Shown here one piece after another: positions 1-9,399 of a DNA stretch of 64,000 nt. The position numbers were made by a program, and so were the translations under genes. Source of the DNA: Phycisphaerales bacterium (GTDB taxonomy: Bacteria > Planctomycetota > Phycisphaerae > Phycisphaerales > UBA1924); assembly GCA_020849615.1 (NCBI GenBank), contig JADLFW010000018.1:119722-183721 (forward strand), written 5' to 3'. The notes beneath the pieces are model-generated. The model was given only the letters and a program-made list of their open reading frames with translations. It had not been told where the DNA came from and did no database searches. Numbering within the stretch: position 1 is the stretch's first letter; each line of letters opens with the position of its first letter.

Positions 1-258
1 TTCCGGGGCTTCCGGGCGATCCGGGGCCGGGGGCCGGGGTGCCAGGGATACGGTGAAGGGCGGTCTGGTGGCTCATTCAGTGCACCCCGGCGTGCCGATG
101 GCTGGATTCAAGGTGTGGACCTGGTGGCCGACGAAGATACCCAGGTCGGCGCGCCAAGCCGCAGGGACAAGCAGGACGATGACCTAGACTTATCGGCCGT
201 GAGCAACAAACAGGCCGAATCCGCCCGAACCGTGGACAAAACACCCCCTCAATCAGGT

Positions 259-1239
259 ATGGTCAGGCTCCAGCGCGTCCTCGCGGATGCCGGTGTGGCC
301 GCCCGCCGCGTCTGTGAGCAGTTGATCGAGGAGGGCCGGGTGGAGGTCAACGGGCGGGTGATCACCCGCCTGCCGGTCTTCGTCGACCCGCACCAGGACA
401 AGATCACCGTGGATGGACGGCCGCTGCGCCCGCCGGAGCGACGCCTGTACGTCATGCTCCACAAGCCCACGCGGACCCTGAGCACCGCCACCGACCAGCC
501 CGGGTCCGACCGCCGGACCGTCACCCAGCTTGTGGACCACCCCGCGGGGGCCCGGCTGTTCCCCGTTGGGCGCCTCGACTATGACGCGACGGGCCTGATG
601 CTCCTCACCAACGATGGCGAGCTGGCTAACCGGCTGACCCATCCCCGGTATGGGTTGCCGCAGGTCTACCAGGCGGTCATCAAGGGGGAGCCCGATGAGG
701 CGATCCTGGCGAAGCTGGAGGGCTCGGCGGTGATCGCCGAGCGCAAGCGCCGCCGCCGGGAGGACAAGGAGGCGGGCCGCATCACGGAGGAGGTCCGCGG
801 CTCCAAGGTCGAGCTGCGGGTCGCCAAGCGCGAGGCCGGGCGGAGCGTGGTGCAGATCCGTCTTGTGGAAGGCCCCAACCGCGAGATCCGCCACCTGCTG
901 GCCAAGATCGGCTGCCCGGTCAAGAAGCTGACGCGCCTGGCGATCGGGCCCCTGCGGCTCAGCGGCCTGCCCCTCGGCGGGTGGCGGGAGCTGGAGCGAT
1001 CCGAAATCCAGGCCCTCCGCCGGGCCGCGTTCGGCAAGGGCCCCAAGGACCCGCCCCAGCCCGGCCAGGCCCGTCCCCGCCTCCGCAGGGAAGGCCTCCG
1101 TCGCAAGCCGGGCGAGCCGGGAGAGCCTTCGAGCGGGCGCAGCCGGCCCGGCATCGGAGGGTTCCTCCGCGGCCCGCGCAGCCCCGGCAGCGCCCGCAAC
1201 TCCCGCCGCCCGGGCCCGGCCAGGGGGCGGCCGGCATGA
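259..1239 (+). CDS. RsuA/RluB-family pseudouridine synthase
   Basis: Isomerises a specific uridine in structured RNA, probably 23S or 16S rRNA, in the cytoplasm. An S4 RNA-binding domain covers about residues 1-50 (RLQRVLADAG). The catalytic domain follows with GRLDYDATGL near residue 104, where Asp107 is the expected catalytic residue. The last ~55 residues are a basic Arg/Pro/Gly tail that is probably disordered. I chose ATG 259 because family members usually begin directly at the S4 domain. The frame stays open upstream through a GTG at 115 to the window edge, so a longer acidic N-terminus is possible, and neither start has a strong ribosome site. Bases 1-258 hold nothing else I can support. 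The stop overlaps the next start as ATGA, implying translational coupling. Family is secure; the exact RNA target is not. Confidence 0.93.
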   Translation: MVRLQRVLADAGVAARRVCEQLIEEGRVEVNGRVITRLPVFVDPHQDKITVDGRPLRPPERRLYVMLHKPTRTLSTATDQPGSDRRTVTQLVDHPAGARLFPVGRLDYDATGLMLLTNDGELANRLTHPRYGLPQVYQAVIKGEPDEAILAKLEGSAVIAERKRRRREDKEAGRITEEVRGSKVELRVAKREAGRSVVQIRLVEGPNREIRHLLAKIGCPVKKLTRLAIGPLRLSGLPLGGWRELERSEIQALRRAAFGKGPKDPPQPGQARPRLRREGLRRKPGEPGEPSSGRSRPGIGGFLRGPRSPGSARNSRRPGPARGRPA

Positions 1240-2834
1240 ACGAGGCGAACGGCACCAAGACCGGCGGCCGGGCCCGGACCCATCTCGGGGTCGCGCGGGC
1301 CCGGATCGATCACGTGCTCGCCGCGGCGCAGGCGATCCTGGAGTGGGGCCAGTTGACGCGGATGGCCGCGGCGATGTCGTACCGCACCATCTTCGGGCTG
1401 ATCCCGGTGCTGGTGATCGGGCTGGTGGTGCTGGGGTCGTTCGCCACGCCCGACCAGGTGAGCGATGTCATCTCCCGCCTGCTGCGGCACGCGGGGATCA
1501 GCGAGATCGTCGTCGAAGAGCCGCCTCCGGAAGAGAAGCAGTCCGAGCTGACGAGCATCGGCGGCATCCCGATCTTCATGATGCCCGACCCGGGCCCGGG
1601 CGATACGGGCGCGGGCCCGGCGCCGTCGCCCGCCCCCGCCCCCGGCCCCGGAAAGGGAGGCGGCCCGGCCATCGGCCCGGACCACCCGGCGCTCCCCAAG
1701 CCCATCGAGGGTGCGGCCCGGCTGGATGACTGGATCAACGCGCTGGTGCAGCGCGTCCGCTCGATCCCGTTCACGGCGATCGGGCTGGTGGGGCTGGCGG
1801 CGCTGATCTACGCCGCGATCTCGATGCTGGCGGAGGTGGAGGGCGCGTTCAACCAGATCTACCGCGTCAGCGACGGGCGGTCGTGGATCCGCCGCGTGCC
1901 GCTCTACTGGTCGCTGCTCACGTTGGGCTCGCTGCTTCTGGTCGCCTCCTTCTTCGTCGGCGAGCGGCTCACCAACTGGGTCGAGCACCTCAGCGCCCTG
2001 CAGGTGCTCTCGCAGTGGCGGGCCGCGTTCATCCGCGGCGTCGCCTTCGTCGTCACCGTGGGGATCAGCACCCTGCTGCTGCTGATCGTCTACCTCACCG
2101 TGCCCAACACCCGCGTGAAGGTGCTCCCCGCGCTGGCCGGCGCCATCCTCGCCGCCGTGCTGTGGGAGACCGGAAAGTGGGGCTTCACCCGCTACGTCCA
2201 TTTCTCCGCCAACTACTCGCGCCTGTACGGCTCGATCGGCCTCATCCCGCTCTTCCTGCTGTGGGTCTACGTCACCTGGATGATCGTGCTCTTCGGGCTG
2301 CGGCTGTGCTACCTGCTCCAGTACGGCGGCCGGGCCTTCACGCCCGGCACCGCCATCCGTTCCCTCTTCGCCCTCCCGGCGACCGCCGAGGGCATCGTCG
2401 CGACGCCGCTGGTCGATCCCACCGCGGTGCTGGCGGTGATGGCCGACGCCGCGGCCCGGTTCACCGACGGCAAGCCCGCGTACTGCGATGACATCGCGCG
2501 CACGACCAAGATCGCCCCGTCCATCGTGGGGGTGTTGCTCGACCGTCTCGCCGAGGCCGGGCTGCTGCACCGCGTGGACACGGGCGATGAGGGCGTGCGC
2601 TACACGCTGGCCCGGCCCGCCGACACCATCCGGGCCTCGGACCTGATCCGGCTGGGTCACGACGCGGTGGAACGCCCCGAGTCGAGCGCTTCGGCGGTGC
2701 TGGCCCGGATGCGGCAGGCCCAGTGCGAGGCGGTGGCCGGGCTGACGCTGGCGGATGTGCTCGCCGGCAGCGGGAAACCCGCGCGGAGCGCCGGGGAAGG
2801 CCCGGCGATCGAGCCCGCCCCGGCCCGCGCCTGA
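1236..2834 (+). CDS. YihY/BrkB (UPF0761) family membrane protein with C-terminal winged-helix-like domain
   Basis: Inner-membrane protein of the YihY/BrkB family, whose biochemical role is not established. About 532 residues. A conserved amphipathic start (MAAAMSYRTIFGLIPVL, near residue 45) leads into the first membrane helix. A Pro/Gly/Ala-rich insert lies around residues 95-165, then the remaining helices, including the typical LYGSIGLIPLFLLWVYVTW segment. The last ~150 residues are soluble and look like a winged-helix module (TTKIAPSIVGVLLDRLAEAG, then a basic turn). The start at 1236 overlaps the preceding stop by ATGA, which decides it against longer in-frame options. The Pro/Gly insert between helices 1 and 2 is unusual for the family and is probably an external loop. 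Confidence 0.9.
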   Translation: MNEANGTKTGGRARTHLGVARARIDHVLAAAQAILEWGQLTRMAAAMSYRTIFGLIPVLVIGLVVLGSFATPDQVSDVISRLLRHAGISEIVVEEPPPEEKQSELTSIGGIPIFMMPDPGPGDTGAGPAPSPAPAPGPGKGGGPAIGPDHPALPKPIEGAARLDDWINALVQRVRSIPFTAIGLVGLAALIYAAISMLAEVEGAFNQIYRVSDGRSWIRRVPLYWSLLTLGSLLLVASFFVGERLTNWVEHLSALQVLSQWRAAFIRGVAFVVTVGISTLLLLIVYLTVPNTRVKVLPALAGAILAAVLWETGKWGFTRYVHFSANYSRLYGSIGLIPLFLLWVYVTWMIVLFGLRLCYLLQYGGRAFTPGTAIRSLFALPATAEGIVATPLVDPTAVLAVMADAAARFTDGKPAYCDDIARTTKIAPSIVGVLLDRLAEAGLLHRVDTGDEGVRYTLARPADTIRASDLIRLGHDAVERPESSASAVLARMRQAQCEAVAGLTLADVLAGSGKPARSAGEGPAIEPAPARA

Positions 2835-2859
2835 GACTCCGCGCTACACTGCGCCCGCG

Positions 2860-3081
2860 ATGAACACGAGGAACATCGTTCGCTGGGGGTGGATCGTGCT
2901 GGCCGGCGCAGCAGCGCTGGCCGGGTGCGAGCAGCGGGTCGTCAGCGCCAAGGGTATCGGCAGCGACCGCTACGTCGTCAAGCCCGACCCGGTCCCAACC
3001 CCTTCGACCACGCGGAAGAAGAAGTTCGTGCCGCCGCGGACCACCAGCCCGACCTCGGCGACGGGCCGTACCGCGCCGTAG
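2860..3081 (+). CDS. Small predicted lipoprotein (73 aa)
   Basis: Short protein with a positively charged start (MNTRNIVRWGW), a hydrophobic stretch and a lipobox LAGC near residue 23, so it is predicted to be exported and lipidated. The mature part is only about 50 residues, rich in Pro, Thr, Lys and Arg, and looks unstructured. ATG 2860 is preferred over the longer frame because it begins the signal peptide. A TACACT hexamer resembling a -10 box lies at 2845-2850, only 10 bases before the ATG, so transcription could be nearly leaderless. No family recognised. Confidence 0.65.
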   Translation: MNTRNIVRWGWIVLAGAAALAGCEQRVVSAKGIGSDRYVVKPDPVPTPSTTRKKKFVPPRTTSPTSATGRTAP

Positions 3082-3193
3082 TGAAACGAGCCGGGCCACG
3101 GATCCGCACGATTGCGGGCGGATCTGAAGCGCGGATCTCCCACCCGGGTCGCTCCGCGGTCATTCCTTGCCTGTTGCAGTCGGCTTCGCCGGG

Positions 3194-4372
3194 CTACTTC
3201 GTGAACCGTCCGCGTGGAAAGCTGAAGGGCGGCTTGCTCAGCGCGCCGTTATCCCCGATCAGGTCGCGGAGACCCTCGAGGAACTTGGCATCATCCTGGG
3301 CCTGGGCCGTGCGGGGCAGGTCGGAGAGCGGCCGGGCCGCGGCGATCGGCAGCGGCGGCCCGCCCAGCCCGTCGTTGGCGAACGTGACGGCGGCGTAGGC
3401 GGCGGCGGACAGGTCGGCGGCGGTCGTGCGCGCGTGGATCTTCTGCTGCTGCTCGGCCTCGGCGTCGCCGGGCATGATGGTGGGGTAGACCTTGGCTTGG
3501 ATCAGGCGCTGGACATACGCGAGCCCATCGCCGCCCATGGCGGCGACGAGTTTCTGGGTGTCGGCGCTGAGGGGCCGCCCGCCGGCGAGCGCCAGGGCAT
3601 CGCGGCCCGCGCTGCAGGCCCGGATCAGCGCCTGCATCATCGCGGGCTCGGCGGCGGTGGTGCCGAGCTTCTGGAATCGCTCGCTGATCGCGGGCGCCAG
3701 CGTCGCCATGGCGTCATCGCGAAGGGAGCCCCAGCCATCGCGGTCGAGGGCGCCCGCCGCCATCACGGCCCGGACCGCCACATCGAAGACGTTCGAATCG
3801 GTCTCGCCGCGCAGCACGGGGGCGAGCTTGCCCGCCAGGCTCCGGGCTGCTTCGGCGTTCATCGCCGGCGCCGTGCGGCCCAGGTTCTCGAAGGTCCGGC
3901 CGATCCCCGCGACCGCGGCGTAGCGCACCGTCAGTTTCTTGGAGGTCAGCATCTTCTCGAGCAGCGCCGCCCCCTGCCGCGTCGAGAGCTCACCCGCGAT
4001 CCGGAGGGAGTTGACCGCCACGATGTCCCGGTCATCGCCGATCAGCGGCTGGAGCACCTTCTCCAGCTCCTCGCTGTACGCGGTGCGGAACGAGACGCCG
4101 ACATCCGGCCCCTGCAGCGGGCCCAGCAGGTCGGCCCGGGCCCGGATCAGCACGGTCGAATCGGTGTTGGTCAGGTTGCCGGCGTGGGTGGCGACAAAGG
4201 CCTTGATGGCCTCGCGCTGCGTCCCGCCGAGCTGGGTGGTGGAGGCGATGATGTCGGGCGGCAGACCCTCCTGGCCCAGCGCCGCGGGGGACCACACCGT
4301 CGCGGCGGCCGCCACCAGCAGCGCCGCGATCGTGCGAGTCGTGAAACGACCAGTCTCTAGCCCGATCTTCAA
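3194..4372 (-). CDS. Secreted HEAT-like helical repeat protein
   Basis: About 392 residues, mostly Ala/Leu-rich helices. Segments such as VNSLRIAGELSTRQGAALLE and VRYAAVAGIGRTFENLG resemble HEAT/armadillo repeats, so a protein-interaction scaffold in the periplasm is likely; no catalytic motif is visible. I chose the TTG at 4372 because it starts a clean signal peptide (TTRTIAALLVAAAATVW, then AALGQ). The ORF extends upstream to 4558, but that part is low-complexity and has no signal-like features. Converges on the small lipoprotein upstream across a 112-base gap. Specific role unknown. Confidence 0.75.
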   Translation of the reverse strand: MKIGLETGRFTTRTIAALLVAAAATVWSPAALGQEGLPPDIIASTTQLGGTQREAIKAFVATHAGNLTNTDSTVLIRARADLLGPLQGPDVGVSFRTAYSEELEKVLQPLIGDDRDIVAVNSLRIAGELSTRQGAALLEKMLTSKKLTVRYAAVAGIGRTFENLGRTAPAMNAEAARSLAGKLAPVLRGETDSNVFDVAVRAVMAAGALDRDGWGSLRDDAMATLAPAISERFQKLGTTAAEPAMMQALIRACSAGRDALALAGGRPLSADTQKLVAAMGGDGLAYVQRLIQAKVYPTIMPGDAEAEQQQKIHARTTAADLSAAAYAAVTFANDGLGGPPLPIAAARPLSDLPRTAQAQDDAKFLEGLRDLIGDNGALSKPPFSFPRGRFTK

Positions 4373-4566
4373 GCCACACCGCCCTTTATGAGTTCTCGTA
4401 GCGCTCGGCCTGGGCGGTGTCGCCCCGGCATGCCCGCCGGCCCGTCCCCCCCTCAAATCTCCGCCCGCCGGGAGGGGAAACCTACCAGTGCCGACCGGCG
4501 AGGTCAACCAAGTGTAACACCCCGCAAAGTCCCCGGTCCGGCCCTCGCCCCGCTGCATCCATCGCT

Positions 4567-5583
4567 TCAGTACACCTCCAGGAACACCCGGCGCGAGGGC
4601 TTCAACTGCCGGTGCACCATCTTGCGGTCCCAGCCATCCACCTTGCCCCGATGCTCGGCATCGACCGCCAGATACCCATCCAGCGCCCCCTCCGGCAGCA
4701 GCCGGGCCAGCGTCTGGAACACCCCCAGCTCCATTCCTGCAATCCCGCAGACATAGATCAATGTCTTACCCGCCACCAATCCGGGGGTCAGCCGCTCGCG
4801 GTCGTGCGCCAGGCGGTCCTGGACGTACATCGGGGCGCCGCCATCGGCCTGGCGCTCGCGGCTCAGGGCGGTCAGGTAGCGGAAGTTGGGGTGGTGGGCG
4901 GCGAGATCCTGGAGTTCCTTGTGGTAGAGCAGGTCGGTGGCGTAGGGGGAGCCCATGATCAGGGTGATCGGGGCGCCGCTGCGCAGGCCCGGCCCGCCCT
5001 CGAGCATGTCGAGGATCATCCCGCGGAACGGGGCGATGCCGGTTCCGGTGGCGATGAAGAGGTACTCGTGCTCATCGGGGGCGGCGGGGATGAGGAACCG
5101 CTTGCCGGCCGGGCCCGTGATCCGGACCTGGTCGCCCGGCTTGAGCGAGCAGAGGTAGTTGCTGGCGACGCCGAGGAAGAGCGAGTGGTCCTCGTGGTGC
5201 TCATCGATGAGGCGCTTGACGGTGGTGGAGAGGACCTTGGACTGTCCATCTTCACCACGGCTGGGCGAGGCGATCGAGTAGAGCCGCAGCGCGTGCGGGC
5301 GGCCCTTCTCATCGACGCCGGGCGGGAGCACGCCGAAGGACTGTCCCGGGCGGAAGCGCCCCGCGAGGCGCGTGCTGGACACATCGATCGCGACGTGGCG
5401 GACGAAGCCGGCGGCCTTGGTGGAAGCGGTGCAGCGGTGGGTGGAGAAGACCGTGCCGATCCCCGCATCGATCGGGGAGTGCAGGTTCAGTTCGACCGCG
5501 GGCAGCACGGGCTCGCCCGGCTTGGGCGCGCGGGGAGGCCGTGACTGGTCGGGCGAAACCGGGGTCTGGGGGCGATCGGTCAT
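4567..5583 (-). CDS. Ferredoxin-NADP(+) reductase-type flavoprotein (plant-type FNR fold)
   Basis: FAD-containing reductase of 338 residues expected to move electrons between NADPH and a ferredoxin or flavodoxin. The FAD motif RLYSIAS lies near residue 121, the NADP pyrophosphate motif ATGTGIAPFRGM near 203, and the C-terminus ends in an aromatic residue (LEVY), as in plant-type FNRs. It also has the SPYATDLLYHKEL and YVCGIAGMELG segments typical of PetH-like enzymes. The first ~28 residues are a Pro-rich extension. No ferredoxin gene is adjacent, so the partner cannot be read from context. Fold assignment is firm; the physiological direction is inference. Confidence 0.9.
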   Translation of the reverse strand: MTDRPQTPVSPDQSRPPRAPKPGEPVLPAVELNLHSPIDAGIGTVFSTHRCTASTKAAGFVRHVAIDVSSTRLAGRFRPGQSFGVLPPGVDEKGRPHALRLYSIASPSRGEDGQSKVLSTTVKRLIDEHHEDHSLFLGVASNYLCSLKPGDQVRITGPAGKRFLIPAAPDEHEYLFIATGTGIAPFRGMILDMLEGGPGLRSGAPITLIMGSPYATDLLYHKELQDLAAHHPNFRYLTALSRERQADGGAPMYVQDRLAHDRERLTPGLVAGKTLIYVCGIAGMELGVFQTLARLLPEGALDGYLAVDAEHRGKVDGWDRKMVHRQLKPSRRVFLEVY

Positions 5584-5639
5584 CGGTGGGGGCCCGCGCG
5601 GGCCGCGGGAGCCGGGAGAGCCGGGGGGTGCCGTGAGTG

Positions 5640-7667
5640 TTACTTAGGCCCGCCCGGCTGGAGCTGCTGCTGCATCTGCTGCATCATCTCGAGGAACTCG
5701 GGCATGGTCTGGAGCTTCTGGGTCAGGGAGACGGTGACGGCCTCGATCGACTGCAGCGTGCCGTTCTCGACCTCGGCCGCGACCTCGCCGAAGACCGGGC
5801 CCGTCACTTCGAGCATCTTGAGTCCCATCCGGGCCATGGGGTTGCTCATATCCATGTCGGGAAGGGTCAACAGCCAGCGGCCATCAACCTTGGTGAAGTT
5901 CATGGGCTCGGGAGTGCCCGGCGCGGTGACGGTGGCGGTGTCGCCGGTGATGTTGACGGTGAAGTCCGAGACTTTGAGGTTCTTGAGCTGATCGAGCCCG
6001 CCCGCGCCCATTCCTCCCATTGCGCCGATCCCGCCCATGCCGCCCGCGGCCTGCTGGCTGGCCTCGATAAAGCCCTTGCCGAACTTTTCCTTGCAGGCGG
6101 TTTCGAGGCGCATGAGGCCCGGCAGCGCGCCGCGGAGGGCGGCGACCATCTGCTGCTTCTCGGCGGTGTCGGCGTTGATGTGGTCGAAGATGGCGTCGTA
6201 CTGACCCTGCTGGGCGCTGGTGAGGATCATCTCGAGCGTGGGGGTCAGGTCATCCGCGCCCGGAGCGGTTTCGGGAGCGCGGGCGGCATCTGCATCATCG
6301 GATTTCCTGGTCTTGGCGGAGAAGGCGGCGAGCAGGTCGAGCTTCTCGCCCGCGGCCCGCTGGCCCGACTTCTCGAGGAGTTCGCCGAGGCGTTCGAGGC
6401 GGTCCTTGGCATCGCCCTTGGCGCCGGCGCTGTTGTAGGCGGACTTGGCGGCGTCGAAGGCTTCCTTGGCCTCATCGAGCGCCTTCTTCTCCTCCTCGCG
6501 GGCGGCCTTGGCGTCGGCCTCGTACTTGGCCCGGTCGGAGAGGGGGGGCTGCGCGGCGGCGAGGGTCTCCATGAGCTGGGCGAACGCGGCGTGACCAAAG
6601 GCCCGCTGCCAGGCGAGTTCGGCGAGCGACTGGTTGATGTCGCCGACGAGAGTCTTGGCGGAGCTGCTGGCGGCGCCGGCCTTCTGCGCGTTGCCCTTGG
6701 CGGCGTTGAGCTTGGTGCGGGCCTGCTCGGAGGTCTCGGCAATGGCCCCCGTGCGGAGCTTGACGATCTCGGCGATCTCGGCGGCGAGTTTCTCGGCGCT
6801 CTGCGCGGCGGCGGCGCCCGCGGAGGCCGCGAGCTGCTTGGAGGCGGCATCGCGGTCCTGGATCTCCTTGCGGGTCGACTCGAGGTCTTCCTTCTGGTTG
6901 GTGAACTTGTCCACCAGCAGCCCGGCCTCGGCGCTGCGGGGCTGGGTCACATCGACCTGGGCCTGGAGCTGCAGCCCGGCCATGCGGCGGGTGTCCGCGG
7001 CCCGGCGCTTCTCGGCGGCCTGCTTGATGAGCGTCTCGCCCTGCACGGCGGTGGCGCGGGCCGCCTGCTCGCGGAGCTGGGCCACCTCGGTGTCGAGGGC
7101 GGCCGCGGCGTCGAGCTCGGCCTTGGCGCGGGCCTGGAGGTCGGCGACGACGGCATCGATCTCGGCCTTCTCCTTCTGCTGCTCGGCGATCGAGGCGGTG
7201 TGCGTCGCGATGCCCTTCTCGATCTCGGCGAGGTCCTTGGCGGGGTCGTACTGACGGGCCGCGGAGGACTGCGAGCTGTGCTCGATGTACGCGGCGAGGT
7301 GCGAACGGGCGACCGTCACGCGGTTGAGGTACTCGCGCTCGGCGGCGGCGTACTGGCCCAGCGGCTCATCGGCCTGGCCCAGCTGGGCCTGGGCGGTGAG
7401 GAGCAGGGCAGCGCCGGCGGCCTCGGGCCCGGCGTCGATGCCGGCCTTGGCGTCGTTGATGACGTCGGTGTACGCCTTCTCGCGTTCCTTGGAGGGGACG
7501 ATCGTGGTGGCGCCGCCGGTGATGGTGTGCATCCCCGTCGAAGCCTGGCGGACGCTCTTGGCGCCCTCATCGCGGTCGCAGCCGGCCGCGAGGGCGAGCC
7601 CGGCGGCCATCACCAGGAGCGTGCAGCGGCGGAGAACATCGGGCCGGCGATGGCGGAAGTCGGTCAT
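5640..7667 (-). CDS. Large coiled-coil lipoprotein
   Basis: 675-residue envelope lipoprotein of unknown function. The signal peptide ends in lipobox LAAGC with Cys30. Residues ~60-420 are dominated by Ala/Glu/Lys/Gln-rich helices with heptad-like spacing, predicting a long coiled coil. The last ~200 residues are globular and include a Met/Gly-rich patch (GGMGGIGAMGGMGAGGLDQL) followed by beta-rich sequence. The C-terminus carries Gln/Met repeats (MMQQMQQQLQ). Translation starts at ATG 7667 with an Arg-rich n-region. Long coiled-coil lipoproteins often span or tether the cell envelope, but that is inference here. Confidence 0.75.
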   Translation of the reverse strand: MTDFRHRRPDVLRRCTLLVMAAGLALAAGCDRDEGAKSVRQASTGMHTITGGATTIVPSKEREKAYTDVINDAKAGIDAGPEAAGAALLLTAQAQLGQADEPLGQYAAAEREYLNRVTVARSHLAAYIEHSSQSSAARQYDPAKDLAEIEKGIATHTASIAEQQKEKAEIDAVVADLQARAKAELDAAAALDTEVAQLREQAARATAVQGETLIKQAAEKRRAADTRRMAGLQLQAQVDVTQPRSAEAGLLVDKFTNQKEDLESTRKEIQDRDAASKQLAASAGAAAAQSAEKLAAEIAEIVKLRTGAIAETSEQARTKLNAAKGNAQKAGAASSSAKTLVGDINQSLAELAWQRAFGHAAFAQLMETLAAAQPPLSDRAKYEADAKAAREEEKKALDEAKEAFDAAKSAYNSAGAKGDAKDRLERLGELLEKSGQRAAGEKLDLLAAFSAKTRKSDDADAARAPETAPGADDLTPTLEMILTSAQQGQYDAIFDHINADTAEKQQMVAALRGALPGLMRLETACKEKFGKGFIEASQQAAGGMGGIGAMGGMGAGGLDQLKNLKVSDFTVNITGDTATVTAPGTPEPMNFTKVDGRWLLTLPDMDMSNPMARMGLKMLEVTGPVFGEVAAEVENGTLQSIEAVTVSLTQKLQTMPEFLEMMQQMQQQLQPGGPK

Positions 7668-7929
7668 GAGCTGATCTCGCGTATCGGTGGCGTGACTGGA
7701 CGAACCGGATCGCCGGGGCTAGCCCTGGCTTGTTGGTGGCCTGCCGGAACTTCGGCGGAACTTCCGGCGAGCATCCACTTTAGCACAACAGCCGCGGGTC
7801 CGAGGCCCGGGCGCGGGTGCTGACGGGCCGCGGATGGCGGTCGCCGATCGCCGGGCCCGCGGCTTCCATCCGGGGGAGTTCGTCCGTCAGCACGGGCCGG
7901 TTCCGGGCCGGCACGGGAGCGAGTCCGAA

Positions 7930-9399
7930 TCACCGCGGCTTGGGCTCGGGCGGCGGGGTCGGCGGGCCGCCCGGGGTGGCGGGTGCGCCGGGGCTTCCGG
8001 GGGCGGGGGGGGCGGGCTTGTCCATGTTGCGGGCCAGGGCCGGAACGGGGGGCTGGTATGAGATGGGGTATTCGGGGCGGGGGCGGTAGAGGGAGTTAAT
8101 CCAGGCGACGGCATCCAGGAACTTGCGGTCATCGGTGCTGCCGAAGACGTGGCGCCAGTCGCGGGAGCGGTTGGCCGGGTTGACGCGGGGGTGCGGGTAG
8201 AGCGAATCGGCCCGGGGCAGGCCCATCTGGAGCAGGGGCGAGTTGGCGGGGTCGTTGTAGTCGATGAGCGCCTTGCCATCGGGGAGGCGGAAGCGGTCGA
8301 GAATGAGGAAGTTGGTGTAGACGGTGGCGTCGGAGCTGGCCCGGCGGTTGTAGAGCCAGAGCCGGCCCGACTCCTGCCCGCCGTGGCAGCTGGCGGTGGC
8401 GCAGCCGTTGAGCAGCCAGCCGCGGTGGACATCCTCGCGGAAGCGGCGCATGGGGGTCGGGTGGTCGATGACCTTGACCTGCCCGTAGAGGTCGCGGGCC
8501 CGGACCCGGAACATCAGGTCGAGGATCTTCTCGGGCTTCTCGCGGGCCAGGGCCTCGCGGCCCTCGCGCGTGGGGGGGATCAGCGGGTTGCCGGCGTAAC
8601 GCTCCACGAGCTGGGCCACGGTGTCGCGGCTGACGATCATCCGCGGCGGGTCGGTGAGGTCCAGCTCGAAGACCTTGATGAGGTTGACCTGGTCGGCGCT
8701 GAGCAGCGGAAACACCGCCTCGGCGGCGCGGGCCGGGCGCGGGGCTTCCTGCCCGGCGGGCCGGGTCGGGCCGGCCTTCACATCCAGCAGGATCTGGCTC
8801 TCGATCAGCCGCCGGAGGGAGAGGGCCTCGGGGTTGGCGGGCTCGAGCTCGAGGATGTGGGCGAGCTCCAGGAGCGCCTCTTCATAGAGCCGGCGCTGCT
8901 GCAGCCACTTGACGAGCGTGAGCAGCTGCTGCGCATCCTTGTCGTCGATCGCCTCGCGCAGCTCGCGGTACTGGTCGAGCGGCGAGGGGAGGACCCGGAT
9001 GTCCTCCACGCTATCGGCCGGGAACGGCGTGTCGATGCCGTTGATGCGGACGACGATGGTCTTGGGATCCTGGGAGATGAGCAGGCCCGTCACCTCGCGG
9101 CCATCGCGGAGCGCCACCACCACTTCGGTATGCCGGGCCTTTTCGGGTTTGTCGCGACCGGGGCGATTGGCGGGCGCTGGAGTGCCCGCCGGGGGGGCCG
9201 GCGGCGCGGCCTCTGGAGGCGGTGGCGTGGCGGATTGAGCGAGGGCGGGAGCGGAGAGGGCGAGCAGGGCGGGACAGGCCAGCAGGGAGACGATCGCGGC
9301 CCGGCCCGGCCGGAGGCACGCCGGCCCGCGCCGAATCCGGAGAGACTCGGGTGCGCGGGGTGGTTTCTGCGATGTGCTGACGTCCCGGTGCGGGCGCAT
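7930..9399 (-). CDS. Secreted protein with CX4CH haem-like motif
   Basis: 489 residues. A signal peptide (ALLALSAPALAQ) is followed by a Pro-rich linker, then a small beta domain (VVVALRDGREVTGLLIS) resembling planctomycete haem-associated modules. A helical TPR-like segment follows (RRLYEEALLELAHILELEP). The C-terminal domain contains CATASCHGG with Cys333, Cys338 and His339, a CX4CH variant of the c-type haem motif. The C-terminus is again Pro-rich. Met at 9399 is chosen because it immediately precedes the signal peptide; the longer frame to 9675 overlaps the DUF342 gene. A redox or cytochrome-like role is likely but haem attachment is unproven. Confidence 0.75.
   Translation of the reverse strand: MRPHRDVSTSQKPPRAPESLRIRRGPACLRPGRAAIVSLLACPALLALSAPALAQSATPPPPEAAPPAPPAGTPAPANRPGRDKPEKARHTEVVVALRDGREVTGLLISQDPKTIVVRINGIDTPFPADSVEDIRVLPSPLDQYRELREAIDDKDAQQLLTLVKWLQQRRLYEEALLELAHILELEPANPEALSLRRLIESQILLDVKAGPTRPAGQEAPRPARAAEAVFPLLSADQVNLIKVFELDLTDPPRMIVSRDTVAQLVERYAGNPLIPPTREGREALAREKPEKILDLMFRVRARDLYGQVKVIDHPTPMRRFREDVHRGWLLNGCATASCHGGQESGRLWLYNRRASSDATVYTNFLILDRFRLPDGKALIDYNDPANSPLLQMGLPRADSLYPHPRVNPANRSRDWRHVFGSTDDRKFLDAVAWINSLYRPRPEYPISYQPPVPALARNMDKPAPPAPGSPGAPATPGGPPTPPPEPKPR

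Noticed and set aside
666..2660. 664-aa minus-strand frame opposite the pseudouridine synthase and BrkB genes
   Set aside because: Arg/His/Asp-rich composition typical of GC-rich antisense frames; both plus-strand genes have clear motifs.
3099..3125. GATCCGC/GCGGATC hairpin between convergent genes as a terminator
   Set aside because: No T tract on either side and competing repeats of GCGGATC nearby.
4511..4516. TACACT-like -10 box (minus strand) upstream of the HEAT-like gene
   Set aside because: No acceptable -35 at the proper distance.
7743..7768. GCCGGAA/TTCCGGC hairpin after the CX4CH gene as terminator
   Set aside because: No T tract follows; may be only chance symmetry.
5637..7823. 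728-aa plus-strand frame opposite the coiled-coil lipoprotein
   Set aside because: Leu/Gly/Val/Arg shadow; the minus strand has a signal peptide and lipobox.
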